DNA of 64,000 bases from Leisingera daeponensis DSM 23529. GTDB lineage: Bacteria > Pseudomonadota > Alphaproteobacteria > Rhodobacterales > Rhodobacteraceae. The stretch spans positions 1,240,225-1,304,224 of the forward strand of contig NZ_KI421500.1 of NCBI RefSeq assembly GCF_000473145.1. The letters are read 5' to 3'. The notes under the pieces are model-generated. The model searched no databases. It saw only the letters and a program-made list of their open reading frames with translations, and was not told the DNA's origin. This document shows positions 8,179 through 21,000 of this stretch, in pieces. The position numbers and the translations under genes are program-made. Positions within the stretch are counted from its first letter, which is position 1. Every line of letters begins with the position of its first letter.

Positions 8179-9909
8179 TCATTCTCCAAAAAAATTCTGA
8201 AGTAACGAAGGCGGAACTGTTGGCAGTTTTCGTGGGTCAAGCCCATTGGCACGATACCAAGAAGAAAGTCTCTGCCGCCCTGTAGAAAGTCGTTGAAAGG
8301 GCAAGAAGCGCAACGCATTTAGATACAATACTCTTTCGCGGGCACCTTCATCGAAGCCGCATTCGTCCTTAAGGAACGAGGCTACAGCAGAAAGATAGTT
8401 TTCGTATCCGCGTTCCTTTCCTACCATGATCCAGTCAGAACCGTAGATTATGTGACGGATTTTCGGGTCATATCTTTGGACCCATGCTTTGAGATTAGTC
8501 GCAAGGTTTGTGCGCTCGATCTCAGAACCAAGTGCCTCAGACATATAGCTAATATCAACGAAGACCGGCTGTTGTGGATGTGCCTTGATGTATCTTCCTA
8601 GAACCCATTCCCAACTCGAATCGGGCAAAGGACCAAGCTGGCCGTAAGACTTCTTGTCGAACCCTCCGAAATGGGCAAGGCAGACACGGAGTTCCGGATG
8701 CTTCTCGAAAACAGGAATCCAGTAAGCTGGATCGGCCCTGATATCGTACTGTTCGCCGGCTCCGTTTGAGGCCGCTCCATGCGCCATAATCGGAGCGTCA
8801 AGCTCTGCGCAAAGACTATAGAGATCGTCCAGCGTCTCATCTAGCCTATGGCTTGGCTCGAATCCAAGCTTTTTCAAAGTGCGTCTTGGATACGGACCAC
8901 GGTTGCCAGACGCTCGAAAACCCATTGGCGGATAAAGCTTGACCCCGGCAAATCCACTTTCGGTCAATGCCTTCCGTGCAATTTCTAGCGAACTAAATGA
9001 ACCCTTGGTACCAGCCCTGAAGGCAACCTCTCGCAAAGGATCGTAGCCTACGAAATTCAAGACCACCGGCACTTTGTCGGAAGCAAGCGCAGCTCGCTGC
9101 GCCACAAGCTCCATGACCCTTACCTGCTTCGCCATGGATGATTCAACGTCTTGATAGAGCCATTCGTCGAAATCGACCAAGAGCGGCGTCATCACCTTCA
9201 TCTCGAATTCTTGCCGCTCCGCGTCGGCGATCAACTCGTCCGCCAGCGCATGCCGATACATCCTGAAGAGGCTGAACCAATTGAGATATGTCGCAATACC
9301 TCCGCTCCGCTTAAAGGCTCTACGGCTCGCGGCCCGGGCTTCCTGAAGGGTAAGTGGCTCGCCATTAGTGAGCACCCTTTCCCGTGACTGACCATCGAGG
9401 AAAAAGTTTAGGAAGGCGGTGTCCCCAACTTGTTTGCGTTCCAGCTGCTCGGTCGGCGCACTCGCGATCTCTGGGCCACGCGCACGCCGTCTTGCATCGA
9501 CCGTTCGAAGGAACTGTGCCATGTCCTCGATTGCCGAAGCTCGAGCGGCTTGCGCCGTTGTCGCCGAAGGCTTGGGCGACTCTCGGCCCTCCAGCACTGC
9601 GATCTCCTGGTCTGCACTTGGCGCGGCTCCTGCGCCCAAAAGCTCGACCATGAACTCAATCATGACGTCCAACGCGTCCGGGTCTCTGACACCGCTGCGC
9701 ATCAGCGCCTGTTTAGGGTATCGCTTAAACACGACCTGCCGAAGAAAGCGAACTGTCGGCAGATCCGAGGCGTTAAAGACATGGCAATGGGCATCGACAA
9801 ACGCCTGTCCTGCGCCGGGTGTCCCGGAATTTAATTGGCCCTGCCCGCAGCCTGACGCCAAGGCCGCACTTGATATCGTTACCTGCTTGATGAAATCGCG
9901 TCTACGCAC
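8179..9909 (-). CDS. Tat-exported lipoprotein, amidohydrolase family
   Basis: A 576-aa metal-dependent hydrolase. The N-terminus MRRRDFIKQV is a twin-arginine signal, and LASGC at residues 17-21 is a lipobox, so the folded enzyme should be exported by Tat and anchored by Cys21. His41 and His43 (VDAHCHVF) form the first metal pair. GVKLYPPMG, APIMAHG, VCLAHFGG and IIYGSDW supply later strands of the TIM-barrel, with the final Asp in GSDW. The closest family is amidohydrolase_2. The insert between residues 60 and 250 is long, and the substrate is unknown. It is the last gene of a minus-strand run of exported proteins and lies 117 bases after the solute-binding protein gene. Confidence 0.8.
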   Translation of the reverse strand: MRRRDFIKQVTISSAALASGCGQGQLNSGTPGAGQAFVDAHCHVFNASDLPTVRFLRQVVFKRYPKQALMRSGVRDPDALDVMIEFMVELLGAGAAPSADQEIAVLEGRESPKPSATTAQAARASAIEDMAQFLRTVDARRRARGPEIASAPTEQLERKQVGDTAFLNFFLDGQSRERVLTNGEPLTLQEARAASRRAFKRSGGIATYLNWFSLFRMYRHALADELIADAERQEFEMKVMTPLLVDFDEWLYQDVESSMAKQVRVMELVAQRAALASDKVPVVLNFVGYDPLREVAFRAGTKGSFSSLEIARKALTESGFAGVKLYPPMGFRASGNRGPYPRRTLKKLGFEPSHRLDETLDDLYSLCAELDAPIMAHGAASNGAGEQYDIRADPAYWIPVFEKHPELRVCLAHFGGFDKKSYGQLGPLPDSSWEWVLGRYIKAHPQQPVFVDISYMSEALGSEIERTNLATNLKAWVQRYDPKIRHIIYGSDWIMVGKERGYENYLSAVASFLKDECGFDEGARERVLYLNALRFLPFQRLSTGRQRLSSWYRANGLDPRKLPTVPPSLLQNFFGE

Positions 9910-10026
9910 CGGGTCTGCCCTGATAGAAATTGTCAGAATCGAATTGATAACTCATCGGCCGAAGCGCCGGCGAATAGTCTCCTTTTCTGGATTGTGTCCG
10001 TCGACTGAGCAAAGGAACGTTACTCT

Positions 10027-11757
10027 CTAGTTCGAACTCGTGAGACTATGGATCATGCTGTGAAACTGACCCCATTGGATAATTGGCATCGCGTACGGAT
10101 TGTCTGATGTCGGCCACCCTTTCCATCGGCCGGTACTAAACGGCACGATCCGTGCCTCCTGAACGAGCGGAATAAACGGGGCCTCCTGCGAAATCAGATC
10201 GTAGGCCTGGCGCGTCAAGGTCAGCATTTCTTCGTCGCTTGGAGCCCTCGTCGCGATCTCATCCACAATTCGCCCGTACTGCTGAGCCGCAGGCGTGTTC
10301 CAGCGAGCTATGTTGTCATAGCCAGGGCTTCTGACACCAATTTCTACTGCGTTTTTGGGGTGATATCTTACTAAGGAGGCAAATGGGTCCACCACCGAGC
10401 CGCAGCTAAGCCAAGAGTATGCCGCATCGAACTTGCCTGGCGGTAAAATCCAAGCCCAAAGCTCAGCCCCCGAAACGACATCTATACTGGTAGCTATTCC
10501 AGAGTCTGTGAGGATTTGCGCGAGAACTCCTGCTGCTGCAGCATCAATTGCAGGTTCATCGGCCACATGGATGACAAGGCTCAGGTCTTCGCCATCTTTT
10601 TCGTAGATTTCGTCGTCGCCCTTGGCATAGCCGGCTGCTATCAGTTCCGCGTCCCCTTGAGCAGGGTTGGCTGCGGAAGGCATTGCGAAACCGGCGGACA
10701 CAAGGTCATCCACGTAAACTTTAAGACCGGGCAGTAACGGGAACAAGGTCGGCGATGGAAGGTTCTGACCTGAGAATGCCTCATCCACAATCCTGGTCTG
10801 ATCGACGAAATGCGCGACAGCCCGGCGCAGGGCCGGATTATCCCAAGGCGGGCTGATCGTGTTGAAGTCGAGCTGACGCGGGCAATGGCCGGGCCAAGGA
10901 ATGGGATCGGCTTCGCTCCACGCAATGACATTTTGGTTTTCAACTCGGATTTCCTCGAACGTCGCGAAGTCAACTTCAATCCCGATATCGATCTCATCCG
11001 CCTTCAGCGCCTCGACGGCGTCCTCGTCAGCTTCGAAGAAGCGAACTACGACCTGTTCTGGTTCCGGAAGCTCGCTAAGGCCTGTCTTTGCGCCCCACCA
11101 ATCTTCATTTCGAATGAACGTTGCTTCGGCTGCGGTGATCGAGTCAGCGACGTATGGTCCTGAACCGAGAAGCGGGTCGAGCAAGCCGCCGCCGACGGCC
11201 GCCGTCGAAAACGTGGCCATCTTCCCGTCCCAGACATGCTCAGGAATGACAAAAAAAGTGCCCTCGCGGCGAGTGGTCAGGAAGCTGTGCGGAAACCTCA
11301 TATCCGCCTTGCGGAGCGTAATTATAAATTCTTGATCATCGACGGCCGCCACTGATTCAACCCGCGCACGGAGCTCAACCGCGATCGGGGCAACGAATGT
11401 CTTTGAGGTCAAAATCAGGTCGAACGTGAAATCAATGTCGGAAGTATCCAGCGGTTCGCCGTCTGACCAATAAACATTCTCGCGGAGTGCGATCCGCCAA
11501 GTCTTTCCACCGTCATTTGTAGTAACGGAACTAGCCAGCCAAGGAACGAAACGTTCATCTTGGGGTGCAAGGTGAATTAGCGGCTCGCTTGTGATACTCA
11601 GCAGGCCACCTGCATTTCCATCCGATGAGTAATGAAGCGGCAAATTGAATGTGTCCACCGCTGGAATTACCAGAGATTTCGATTCTTGCGCTTCAATTGC
11701 CTTCGGAAAACACAGCGATTGAAGAACTAGGAGCGAAAGAACGACTTTGGTCCACAT
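10027..11757 (-). CDS. Extracellular solute-binding protein, family 5 (peptide type)
   Basis: A 576-aa periplasmic binding protein with a Sec signal peptide (cleavage near AIEA|Q, residue 23). The segments EPLIHLAPQDERFVPWLA, GGKTWRIALRENVYWSDG and DIDFTFDLI are the typical start of SBP_bac_5 proteins, which bind oligopeptides, nickel complexes or sugars. No permease or ATPase gene is nearby, so it is an orphan. It may bind a ligand for the neighbouring exported hydrolase or work with a transporter elsewhere. Its ATG directly follows the TAA of the 89-aa frame, and a GGGGG tract about 12 bases upstream can serve as the ribosome site. Confidence 0.85.
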   Translation of the reverse strand: MWTKVVLSLLVLQSLCFPKAIEAQESKSLVIPAVDTFNLPLHYSSDGNAGGLLSITSEPLIHLAPQDERFVPWLASSVTTNDGGKTWRIALRENVYWSDGEPLDTSDIDFTFDLILTSKTFVAPIAVELRARVESVAAVDDQEFIITLRKADMRFPHSFLTTRREGTFFVIPEHVWDGKMATFSTAAVGGGLLDPLLGSGPYVADSITAAEATFIRNEDWWGAKTGLSELPEPEQVVVRFFEADEDAVEALKADEIDIGIEVDFATFEEIRVENQNVIAWSEADPIPWPGHCPRQLDFNTISPPWDNPALRRAVAHFVDQTRIVDEAFSGQNLPSPTLFPLLPGLKVYVDDLVSAGFAMPSAANPAQGDAELIAAGYAKGDDEIYEKDGEDLSLVIHVADEPAIDAAAAGVLAQILTDSGIATSIDVVSGAELWAWILPPGKFDAAYSWLSCGSVVDPFASLVRYHPKNAVEIGVRSPGYDNIARWNTPAAQQYGRIVDEIATRAPSDEEMLTLTRQAYDLISQEAPFIPLVQEARIVPFSTGRWKGWPTSDNPYAMPIIQWGQFHSMIHSLTSSN

Positions 11758-12027
11758 TTACATATGCCCCCTTTTCGTTTCAAGAAATTGTGGCCAAGGC
11801 GGCGCTGTTCCATGTTCTCTTGCTGAGTGCTTTACTTTTCCATCGGACCCTTGGTGGCATATCGTCAACGCTGTCCTTGTGTTTGAGGATTCAAACAACA
11901 TGCTTCGTCCCGTAAAAGCTGTCGGTTTGGTGTTAACGAACTTCAGCCCTGTTGCATCATCACTGCGCGTACGATGGCCCCAACGAGAAAGTTTTGTAAA
12001 GGCAACGACCTCACTGATCTTTTTCAT
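11758..12027 (-). CDS. Hypothetical 89-aa protein, possible immunity protein
   Basis: An open frame of 89 codons that fits exactly between the giant RHS gene and the solute-binding protein gene: its ATG lies 16 bases after the RHS stop and its TAA abuts the next ATG. Position alone suggests a cognate immunity protein, which in RHS and polymorphic-toxin loci follows the toxin directly. I recognise no family. It is basic, has no signal peptide and only one cysteine, whereas nuclease immunity proteins are often acidic. It may be a chance frame or a decayed gene. Confidence 0.4.
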   Translation of the reverse strand: MKKISEVVAFTKLSRWGHRTRSDDATGLKFVNTKPTAFTGRSMLFESSNTRTALTICHQGSDGKVKHSAREHGTAPPWPQFLETKRGHM

Positions 12028-12043
12028 ATGAAACTCAATTCTG

Positions 12044-15000
12044 CTATGGTGTTGGACGGCCGTGATACAGGCGCCTTAGCATATCTGGTGTTTTACTCGG
12101 GTCTAAACCACCCTCAATAAGGTTTTGTATTGTGCCCCTGCCAAAAAACTCCTCTACATTCACTCCCTCATGAAAGAACTGATTTTGACCACCGCGCAAC
12201 AATGCGCCGCCTGACTTTACTTCAGCAGCAAATATTTTACCCTCTTTCACAGTGACCAAATCCAGAACAACTGTATTACCATTTCTGAGGCGAGCATGCA
12301 TTTGAGTTCCAATTACAGTGTGCCCTTTGTCGATAAGTTCGATGGCAGCTTGGACTTCAGCGACCCGCCCAGAAAGGCGATTTACTACCCATTGGGGGGC
12401 GCTGGCGGAGCGGGCTGCTTTGAGCAAGCCTTCCAAGTATGGGAGGCTTTGAGCAAATGCGGCTCGACCGAATTTGGAGCCTGCCTTACCGATGGGCCCG
12501 GCCACAACTGTAGCAGCCCCTTCGATACCAGCGAAGACCGCAAAACCTTCGATTCCACCCTCGCTGTAAGCTTTGTAGCCCTCATAAGCTGTGTACGCTC
12601 CTAGCCCAATGAGCAACAAGGGCGCCACCGCTGCGTTCCCGTCCAAATCAGTCAGATTGACAGGGTTCTGCCCCGCAAAGGCGTAGGTGCTCAGGTTACG
12701 CGGGGCATAGACGCCGAGCGCCGGGCCGCCGAAGAGGTAGTCCGCCTGCATCGGGTCAGGCGAGGCCCAGATACCAAGGTCGCGGCTATAGTATCGCGCT
12801 CCGAAAGACGAGAACCCGGTGGTGCGATCAAGCTCCTTACCGTGGAACACCGGCGGAAGCGCCCCCGGTGCGCCATCCGGCTTGGCCAGAGCGGTGCCGG
12901 TCAGCTCTATACCGAACGGACTGAACTCGCGCCGTGCGATCAGCGTATGCTCTGCGTTTGTCACTTCGCCCGTGGCGAGGACGCTTGCTGTGATCGTGCC
13001 CACGGCGAGATCGGGATAGAGGAAGGTGATCCTTGGCTCGGCTGTCTCGCTGACTGGCGGCGTCATACTCGCTACAGGCAGGCTTCCCCGCGATAGCTGC
13101 ACGGTTCCCCGTCCATCCGCCGGTCGGGAATAGAACGGCGTTAGATAGATCGAAGTGACCTCTTGCTCCGTCCGTTCGCCATCGTCCGCCAGGATGGGAC
13201 GATGGATTTTTAGAACCCTATTCCCTGCGAAGTCGTAGACGTACTCCTCGCGCAAGAAATCCACATTGTCGCGCCAATAATCGTCCGGGCCGCCAAGCAC
13301 ACGGGTCAGTCGCCCTGCTGCGTCCCAGTCCAAGCGGCGATCAGACAGGACGCCCGGTGCAGATCCGTTTTCGCCGCTTCTGACCTTCGCCAGCCGTCCG
13401 ATGTCGTCATATTCGAAGAGGCTTTCCCGGCGAAGATCGCTTGTTGAGACACCGAAGGTGACCGCATTCGGCGCGTGCACCGGTTGCCCCTTTGAAGGGG
13501 TATTCGAGTATCTGTAAGCCCACTCCCGTGCGAACACGGCGCCGGGATCGCCACTGATCGTCAAACTTCGGCTGGAGAGCCGGTGACCGAGATCAAACCC
13601 GTAGGCCCCATCGGCGTTCATCACCCCTGCATTAGTCGCTGCGTGGGCATCAAACGCGATCAGTCGGTTCGCACCGTCGTAGCCGAAATTGAAATGGCTC
13701 CGATACGGGTCGCCAATGTCCGCAACATTCCGGTATCCGTGAATATTACCGCCCCCGTCGTATTGGTATCCCGTGATCTGAACGGGCTTGTGCTTGTCGC
13801 CCACGGTCGCCGCAGTGATCGTCGCCATCTGGTTCAGCTTTAGATCAACGTCATCGTAGAATAGGCCGCTGACCGTGCCGTCGGACATCAGCCGCACCGA
13901 CGGCCGGTTCAGACGGTCATTGACCGCGCGCACCATGGGCTGATCATTGAACAGAAGTGTCGCAACCGTCCCATCCGGCGCATAGCGTGTGCCGATGGAA
14001 AAGCGCGAAACGCATGTTTGCGGACCTGCCTCTATGCAGGCCGAGGATGGATTTGTCGGAACGCTTTCGTTGAACTCTTGCAACGTGATGTCGCCGAACG
14101 ACGAATAGGAGTTCTCAAGCTCGTAGAAGGCAACCTCGGGCAAAAAGGTCTCAGGCTCACCGTCGCTGACATCAGCATCGGTGAGCGGCGCTACGATTGA
14201 CCGCGTCTCTTTCGTGACTTGGCCAAGAGGGTTGAAATTGTAGCTTCGGGCTCCGGTTCGGTCCGCGACCACAGTAACCTGACCAATGCAGTTCTCGCAG
14301 ATCTTGCCGGTGACGTCGAAGAACCTCTGATTTGCGTGCTCGTTGGGAATGATCCGCGGCGCCTCAAGGATTTCTCCGAAGGCCGTCGTATGGGGCAGTC
14401 GATCATAGAAGAATGAGACTGTATCAGATTGGTCGTTTTCGCCACCTTTCCCGCCGAACGAGCGATAGGTCATCGCGATGACCCGATCCGCGGAGTATTT
14501 GAACGTTCGCAACTCGTGCGGACTGTTCGAGGCGACACAACCGGTTTTCTCGGGGCCGTCGTATGCGCTAGAGCGCCGCTCCACGAGATTGTTGAGATTG
14601 TCAAAGACGTACTCAGTGCACCCAGAATCCGGGTCCTTGAGCCCTATCATGCGACCGAGGCGATCATACTCAACGATGACAGCCGCGCGATCGTCGCCGG
14701 ACAGGGGATACTCGACACCAACAAGCTGCAGGAGGGCGTCGTATGCATACGCCACCTTCGCCTTTGCTTCATCACTTGTGTCTTCCGCCCATTCCTGGCT
14801 GGCCTCTTCGATCGGGCGACAATGACCAAGCGTTGCGGAGTAGTCGCGGTCGTAGTCCCCAGTTGCGCTTATGGCCTTTGGTTTATCGTTCTCGCCCAAG
14901 TTGACGCGATAGATAGTCTCTTGGCTTTCAATCGACGCTGTCGGCAGACCGCGAGGGTCTGACCGCGATACCGTCAGCGCACATCGGGGCGACAAAGCAA

Positions 15001-18000
15001 GGGTTTGGAAGCGCCGGGTTAGTGTCTCGCCAAGTACGTCCTGCACGATCCTATAGGCAAACTGCGTCGTGGCCAAAACACCAGGACTCGAGTCGAACTC
15101 CGGAAGGGTGGAGAGCCTGTGCTGCTCGGAGCTCTGTCGGCTGCCACTATCGAGGTTTCGCGTGATAACAGGGATCTCTCGCACGCTTGGCGCTACAAGT
15201 TCCTCGAATGAAGGGCCGATCTTGTCGCTCGCCGGGCCGCCGCCATAGCCTTCGAAGGTCGCGAATTCACGTTCCAAGACATCCGTGTAGCCACCGACCG
15301 TCACCCGGCTTCCTGGTGCTGCACCGCAGAGGTTCAGCAGGTTGCCTTGGACCTTCGGGTTGATCGACCTTTTTAGATTTTGGTTTACCTCGTCGCAGAC
15401 CTCTGCCTCGACGCTGGACTGGATCAAGCGGCCGAGACCGTCCTTGAACGTGGCGACATTTCGAGCCGTGTCTAATAGGCCGCTTGCACCTTCGTAGGCA
15501 TTCGAGCTCGAAAACTTTTGGGTGTGGCTGCTGAACCCACCGACACTGGCTGAGGGCCAGCCGTAATTTACGGCGGCCAGGATGTTCCAGGACCGGCCAC
15601 CCTCAAAGCCTGCATTCTTGGCAAGGGCCGCCTCCAGATTGCCCGCAAATGCTCTGTTCTGTCGTGGTGCCGTACCCCAATCTCTAGCTAAAAGACGGAA
15701 CCGACCCCACTGATCGAAATCGAGTAGGATGCGGTTGCCGTTCGCATCCTTTGTTCCACCCAGAACACCGTGGTGAGGATCAACCCGCTGAACTTGCGAA
15801 TGCGTAATCGCGACTCTGGCCTCAGATGCGGAGGCGTAACCTACGCCGAAGTCGCACTCATATGGCGGGACGCCTGGGCTGTCGGAGCCAACGCCAATGC
15901 CGTCCTCTACGCAACGAGTGGTGCGGATCTCAGTGGGGGTTCGCAGGAAGGCATCGGCTGAATGGCTATAGCGTTGATCCACCCATTCAGAGCGGTCATT
16001 AAGGGGGCCAATTGTTCTGGTCGGGTTGCCAAATGAATCGTAGCTGACGACCCGCGTGTGCTGAATAGCTGCGTATCGGTCCGTCCCGGCTGGCAAGCCT
16101 GGCACTCGGTATGCGATTTCTTGTGCATCAACCAAACTACTCAGGCCATCGCCCAGCACGCGCTGCATCTCGAATTTGAATTCTCTGCAGATGCCTTGGC
16201 GGAAGCTAAAATGAGGATCATCCAGCGCAACGGGGTACTGACAGATGTCAGTGACGTTCGCCTCTGAGACCGCACCGTCTTTTCCTCCTTGATACAAGGC
16301 CTCACGCATTCTGATAGGACGGTCGACGGCATCCGTTGGCCAAGGTCCTTCAAAGACCATCTCTGCCTGGGCAAGGGAAAGTATAGGGTATTTCCTTGGC
16401 TTATCTGCGCCCGTTCTCAATTTCGCACTCAGCCCGTTCCGGTCAGCGTAAGACGTGTACGTATGAATAGAGGAGTGAGGGATCGGGCTCGCGCTAATAT
16501 CGAAGTCCCCGATACTGTAGGTATTGATCTGTTGACCCCACTGGTCAAAATCGGCGGCAGATGCCGAATAGAGCACTTCTTCGGGGATGAGTTCCTTCGA
16601 AGATAGGTCCATGCCCTCCTCTAATGCGATGCCAGGAGCCAAGACATGAAGATCCGAGAACCGATTTCTAACCGATCCACTCTGCTGCGCCCAGAACTGG
16701 GTTTGCTCTAAAAGATAGCCAGATTCGCAGGCCCGAGCCGTGACAACCTCATGACAATCTCGAACAAGGGAGGAACAAATGGATTCGCTTCCAAGGATCA
16801 CTCCGCCGTCCAGTTCCTTGTTCTGTTCACCGGCGGATACCCACTTTTGTGGAAGGATTGAGCCCTCGAGAAACGCGCCGTGGTTCCATCGCGCCTGAGC
16901 GACGGTAGCTGGCAATGTGCAGTCCGAGCTGTCAATCTGCCCCAGTGTCGAAAGATGCTCGATGGCGTAGGCAAACCGTTTGGCGGCTGAGATCTCAAGA
17001 GGACCTTTGCTTTCCAGTCTCGGAGCTGTTTCGCTCGGGTTCGCGACCGATGTCGTTTTTGGCGCTGTGATCAGCTCGGCGACCACCGTACCCTTGGTTA
17101 GGTAGTCCCGATTGTTGAACTGCTTCAAACGCTCTTGCAAAAGCACATAGCCCGCCAGGGGCGCGTCGCTTTGCTGTTGCTCGAACAGACTCAAGCATTC
17201 GTTGGGCCTGCTTGGGTCGCGGTCACATCCGAAGGTGGTTTGCGTCACATCCGCGAAGCCATAAAAGCGCTTCTCCGCCCGGTTGAAGTAACCGTCGTTG
17301 TAGGAATAGGTATCGACCCGAATGTCCTGCCCGTCAGCATAGAAACCAGCACCATGCGCGGGCGCATAGCCGTCGAACTCGCTTACCTTATCCACGACCC
17401 ATATCGTGCGCCCAAGTTCCGGGCCGGTGTTCCCATGCAAGTCGTAAGTGATCTCTTGCGTGGTACGAGTCGGGCTCGTGACCCGTGCAAGCATGTGGTA
17501 CGCTGCATCCGGGCTATAGTTGAAGACGGTCTCGATTTCGTCTGGCAACGCAAAGTTTGGAACGAAACCGCCATCATTAGTTGCCCCTTTGAAAGCACCG
17601 CTAACGCGCGCGAGATCCGGGAAGCCGTCGCCATTGACATCACGGACGCTCAAAAGTTCCCGGAACTGATTGCTGGCCTTTTTGACTGCCGGGTTGAAGA
17701 CGACTCTGACGTAAAGAGCATTGAACCCAAAGGTGAACGCGCCGCCGGCGTCAACTAGCGTCGTCTCCCCGGCCGATGTTTCCGAGCCGTTCCAGGCGGC
17801 GACATCATGAAGGCGCCCGTAAAGGTAGCCGTTGCCTAGGTTCGGGAACACCGCCAAATAGCTCTTGCCGCTCTGGCGGATCGGCACGACAATATCAACC
17901 CGACCATCCCCAGTGAAATCCATAAGCACGCCGTCGGATCCCTGGACGCGAGTTCCAAGGCCCATTCCGGCCCTTATACTTCCACTGTTGATGTCGAACC

Positions 18001-21000
18001 CTAGGCGAATCCCAAATCCACTAGAGTAGGTCGTGCGATATGGTTGGTGCCCGGGAAGATCGCCCCCGACAATCACATCGCCACCTCTGCCGATCGCTAC
18101 GTTCTGAGAGGCAGAAGCGACAGTATTCCCGTGGTTGAGTTGAACACGAACCCCGCCGTTGACGGTCTCGCCGCTTAAGACATCAAGTATCCCATCGCCA
18201 TTGAAGTCCTTCAGATCGGAAAAGGTCTGCTGTTTCCCACTCTCAAAACTCAGGTTGAATGAGGGGGACACAGCGGCATCCATGGACGCTTGGTGGATCC
18301 TGGCGAAAGTCGGAGGGGTAAGGCCGACTCCAGCCCCAGCGCTGTCGCTTCTACTGGTTTGAATGTACCCCGAACCATGCGCCCCTCGGTCAAGATTGCT
18401 GGCATAGTTCGGTGCTCGGAAGTACCGCCACCAATCCGACCGCAGAAGACCGACGGGTGAGGACAGGGCGCCGCTGAGACTTCCGTCTCCGGTCAGATGT
18501 TCGGGAAAGCCGTCCCCGTTTATATCGACAAACAGAGATTGGGTCCGCGTTGAGTTGTAGACCTTGTTGGTATTAAAGGAGAGTCCACCGATGTCTACGC
18601 CCTTGTTCCTCGAGACGGCATTGCTTTGAGTTTTCTGTATCGGCGCGAATACATGGAGGGCGGTCTCGGGATTGGGCGGATAGGGACGGTTCGGAACAGC
18701 GGGAGGTGCACGCACCAGCGCGCCCGCTTCCAATGGCTTCGGCGCGACAAGCAAGGGTTCTTGTTCCGGCTCACCTTGTTCCGGCCCACTAGGAGAGGAC
18801 TTGAAAGGTCCAACCGAGTCTTCTGCTCCAAAAAAATCGCTGAACTTCTCCGGGTCAATTGTCGCAGGCGATGTGTTATTGAGTTCGTCGCAATAACTGC
18901 TAGGGGCGCTAGGGCTGCCATTACAGGCAACACGCATTAAAGCGTCGAGATCAAACTTGAACTCCTCAATTAGAGGTTGTTCAAATCCAATGAACGCGGA
19001 CACGGATCGCGTTGGATGATTGACCCGGTGCTCGCCGCTCCCGTCGCTATCTGACGGATCACTCGTCACGGGCTGGTGAAGAAACACAGTGTCGTCAAGC
19101 CCAGCCCAACAGCTTGCAAAGGTGTTCGGCGTCGGGATGGCGCAAATGTCGGTCGAAGCGATCAATTGGTTCACGTAAACCTTAGACTGTTCTTCGTGCG
19201 TTGGCCCCACAAAACGGTGCAACAGCGGGAACACATCCACGATTTCAAGGTTCAGTGTCGCAGCGCCGTCCTTGGATGTGTCTTCTTCACATGTGTCGAA
19301 TTCACGTTTGTCGAATTTCGGGGATTCATCTTCTGTTCCGGCGCCAATTAAACAAGCATCCTTGGCCTGTTCGTATCGGGCTTTGGGATCACCGACGGGC
19401 CGCGCGGCTGTGTCTCGCAAATATCGAAGGTCGCCGAATGCGGGGGACTCCCTCAGCGATCCATTCGTGTCGCTCTTTTGCGCCCAAAATGCCCATGCGT
19501 CGGCGATTTGCGCGATGTTCGGCTCGCGGACCTTGAAGTAAGAGAGTCGCAACGCCTCTTCGAAGTTAGACTGCCGCAATGCCTCTTCGGTCAGCGGGTC
19601 AAGCACGCTAACGTTGAAGTCAGAAATAAACTGTCCCAAGCCATCGATCTCTGCAATTGCGCTGGTATCCTCTTTCACAAAGTCTGGCGCGGCGATGACG
19701 CGCTCGGCGATACCTAAGGAATAGGCGGTGGCCGGTTCAGTATATTGCTTCCCAGCGATCGGAGCGAATTGGCTGACGTTCCTTTCTGTCTCCAGCCGGA
19801 ACTCGTCTGACGCGATCTCGATCTCCGGGAAGATGCGCAAGAGGTCGCGTCGGCGTTTGATCGAGTATTCCTTATCCGTAGTCGTCTTGTGCGCGTCCGA
19901 ATACGTCCGGTACTCGGCCCCCAGAAGGAGTTCTGACCAGGCGATCCTCGTCCAAGGACGACATGTTCTAGGCAGTCTCCTTTGGTTAATCTCTGGATCT
20001 TCTCCGCAATCAACGGGGTCCAGATTTGGCGGAACAATCTGCGACGGGCTGCGCGGGATGACGTATTCCTCACGCGGAATCGAACCTGGTCCATTCTGTG
20101 GTTCGTTGTCGAGGATCGAGAATTTCCCGTCGAGTTCAAAGGCAACATTCGTGGTTGAGACCGTCGAAAAGATCCGCTGCCGTGGTTTAAGCCGGACGTG
20201 GAACGCCACGATGTCCAAGGGACGAGCTTCGAACTCGAACACACGGTTGCGCCCAGAAACCGTGTTGTTTTCGAGGATCTGGATCGAGACCGTAGGCGTG
20301 GGCTGGCCGAAGTACTTCGCGGTTGGGCCGCCGATCCCGGCCATGTCGTCGCAATCCTGCTTGGCCTCCATCTCATAGAGAGAGTTGTAGTGCCCCAGCC
20401 CGTCGCCAGAACCCGCCCCTCTGGTCACTGTGTGCATTACGTCGTCCGAAAAGGCGACAACGCGTCCCGGACGACGGTTCGTGAGGATGCGTTGGAAGAT
20501 CGTGCTGCCTGGGGCACCCCCAATGGTTGTGGTGTCGGGATAGAAATGGGTCGGCGGTCTGCCCTTCGCGCCATGCGCCCCATAGCTACCGATACACGTA
20601 CTCTTGAGGGGATCGGTGTCGGCAATCTTGCGCACCACGCTAGAAGCCGCGGAACCGGTCAGTTCAGAGATCAGCGTTGGTCGACCATTAACGGTAATCG
20701 CGAGTTCCAGATCAAAAGCAGGCGTTTCGCTGGCCAGAAGGTCCTTCAGGATCGCCTCGTAGGCTTCGCGCTTGGGGTGTGGGTTCTTATCCTCGTCGTC
20801 CGGAAAGAGGTTGAGGATGCTCTCCATCGCGAAGTTCATGAGCACGCGGTAACTGCACGGTGCTTCAGGCCCATAAATCGGTTGCTCAAAGGCAACGGGA
20901 ACGGTTTGAATGGTCCCGCAGTCAAATGGATTGGCCTTCACAGGTAAGCGATAGCCCATCTCGCCAAGCTCAGGGTGAGCGGTCAGGGCCTCGCGCGGAA

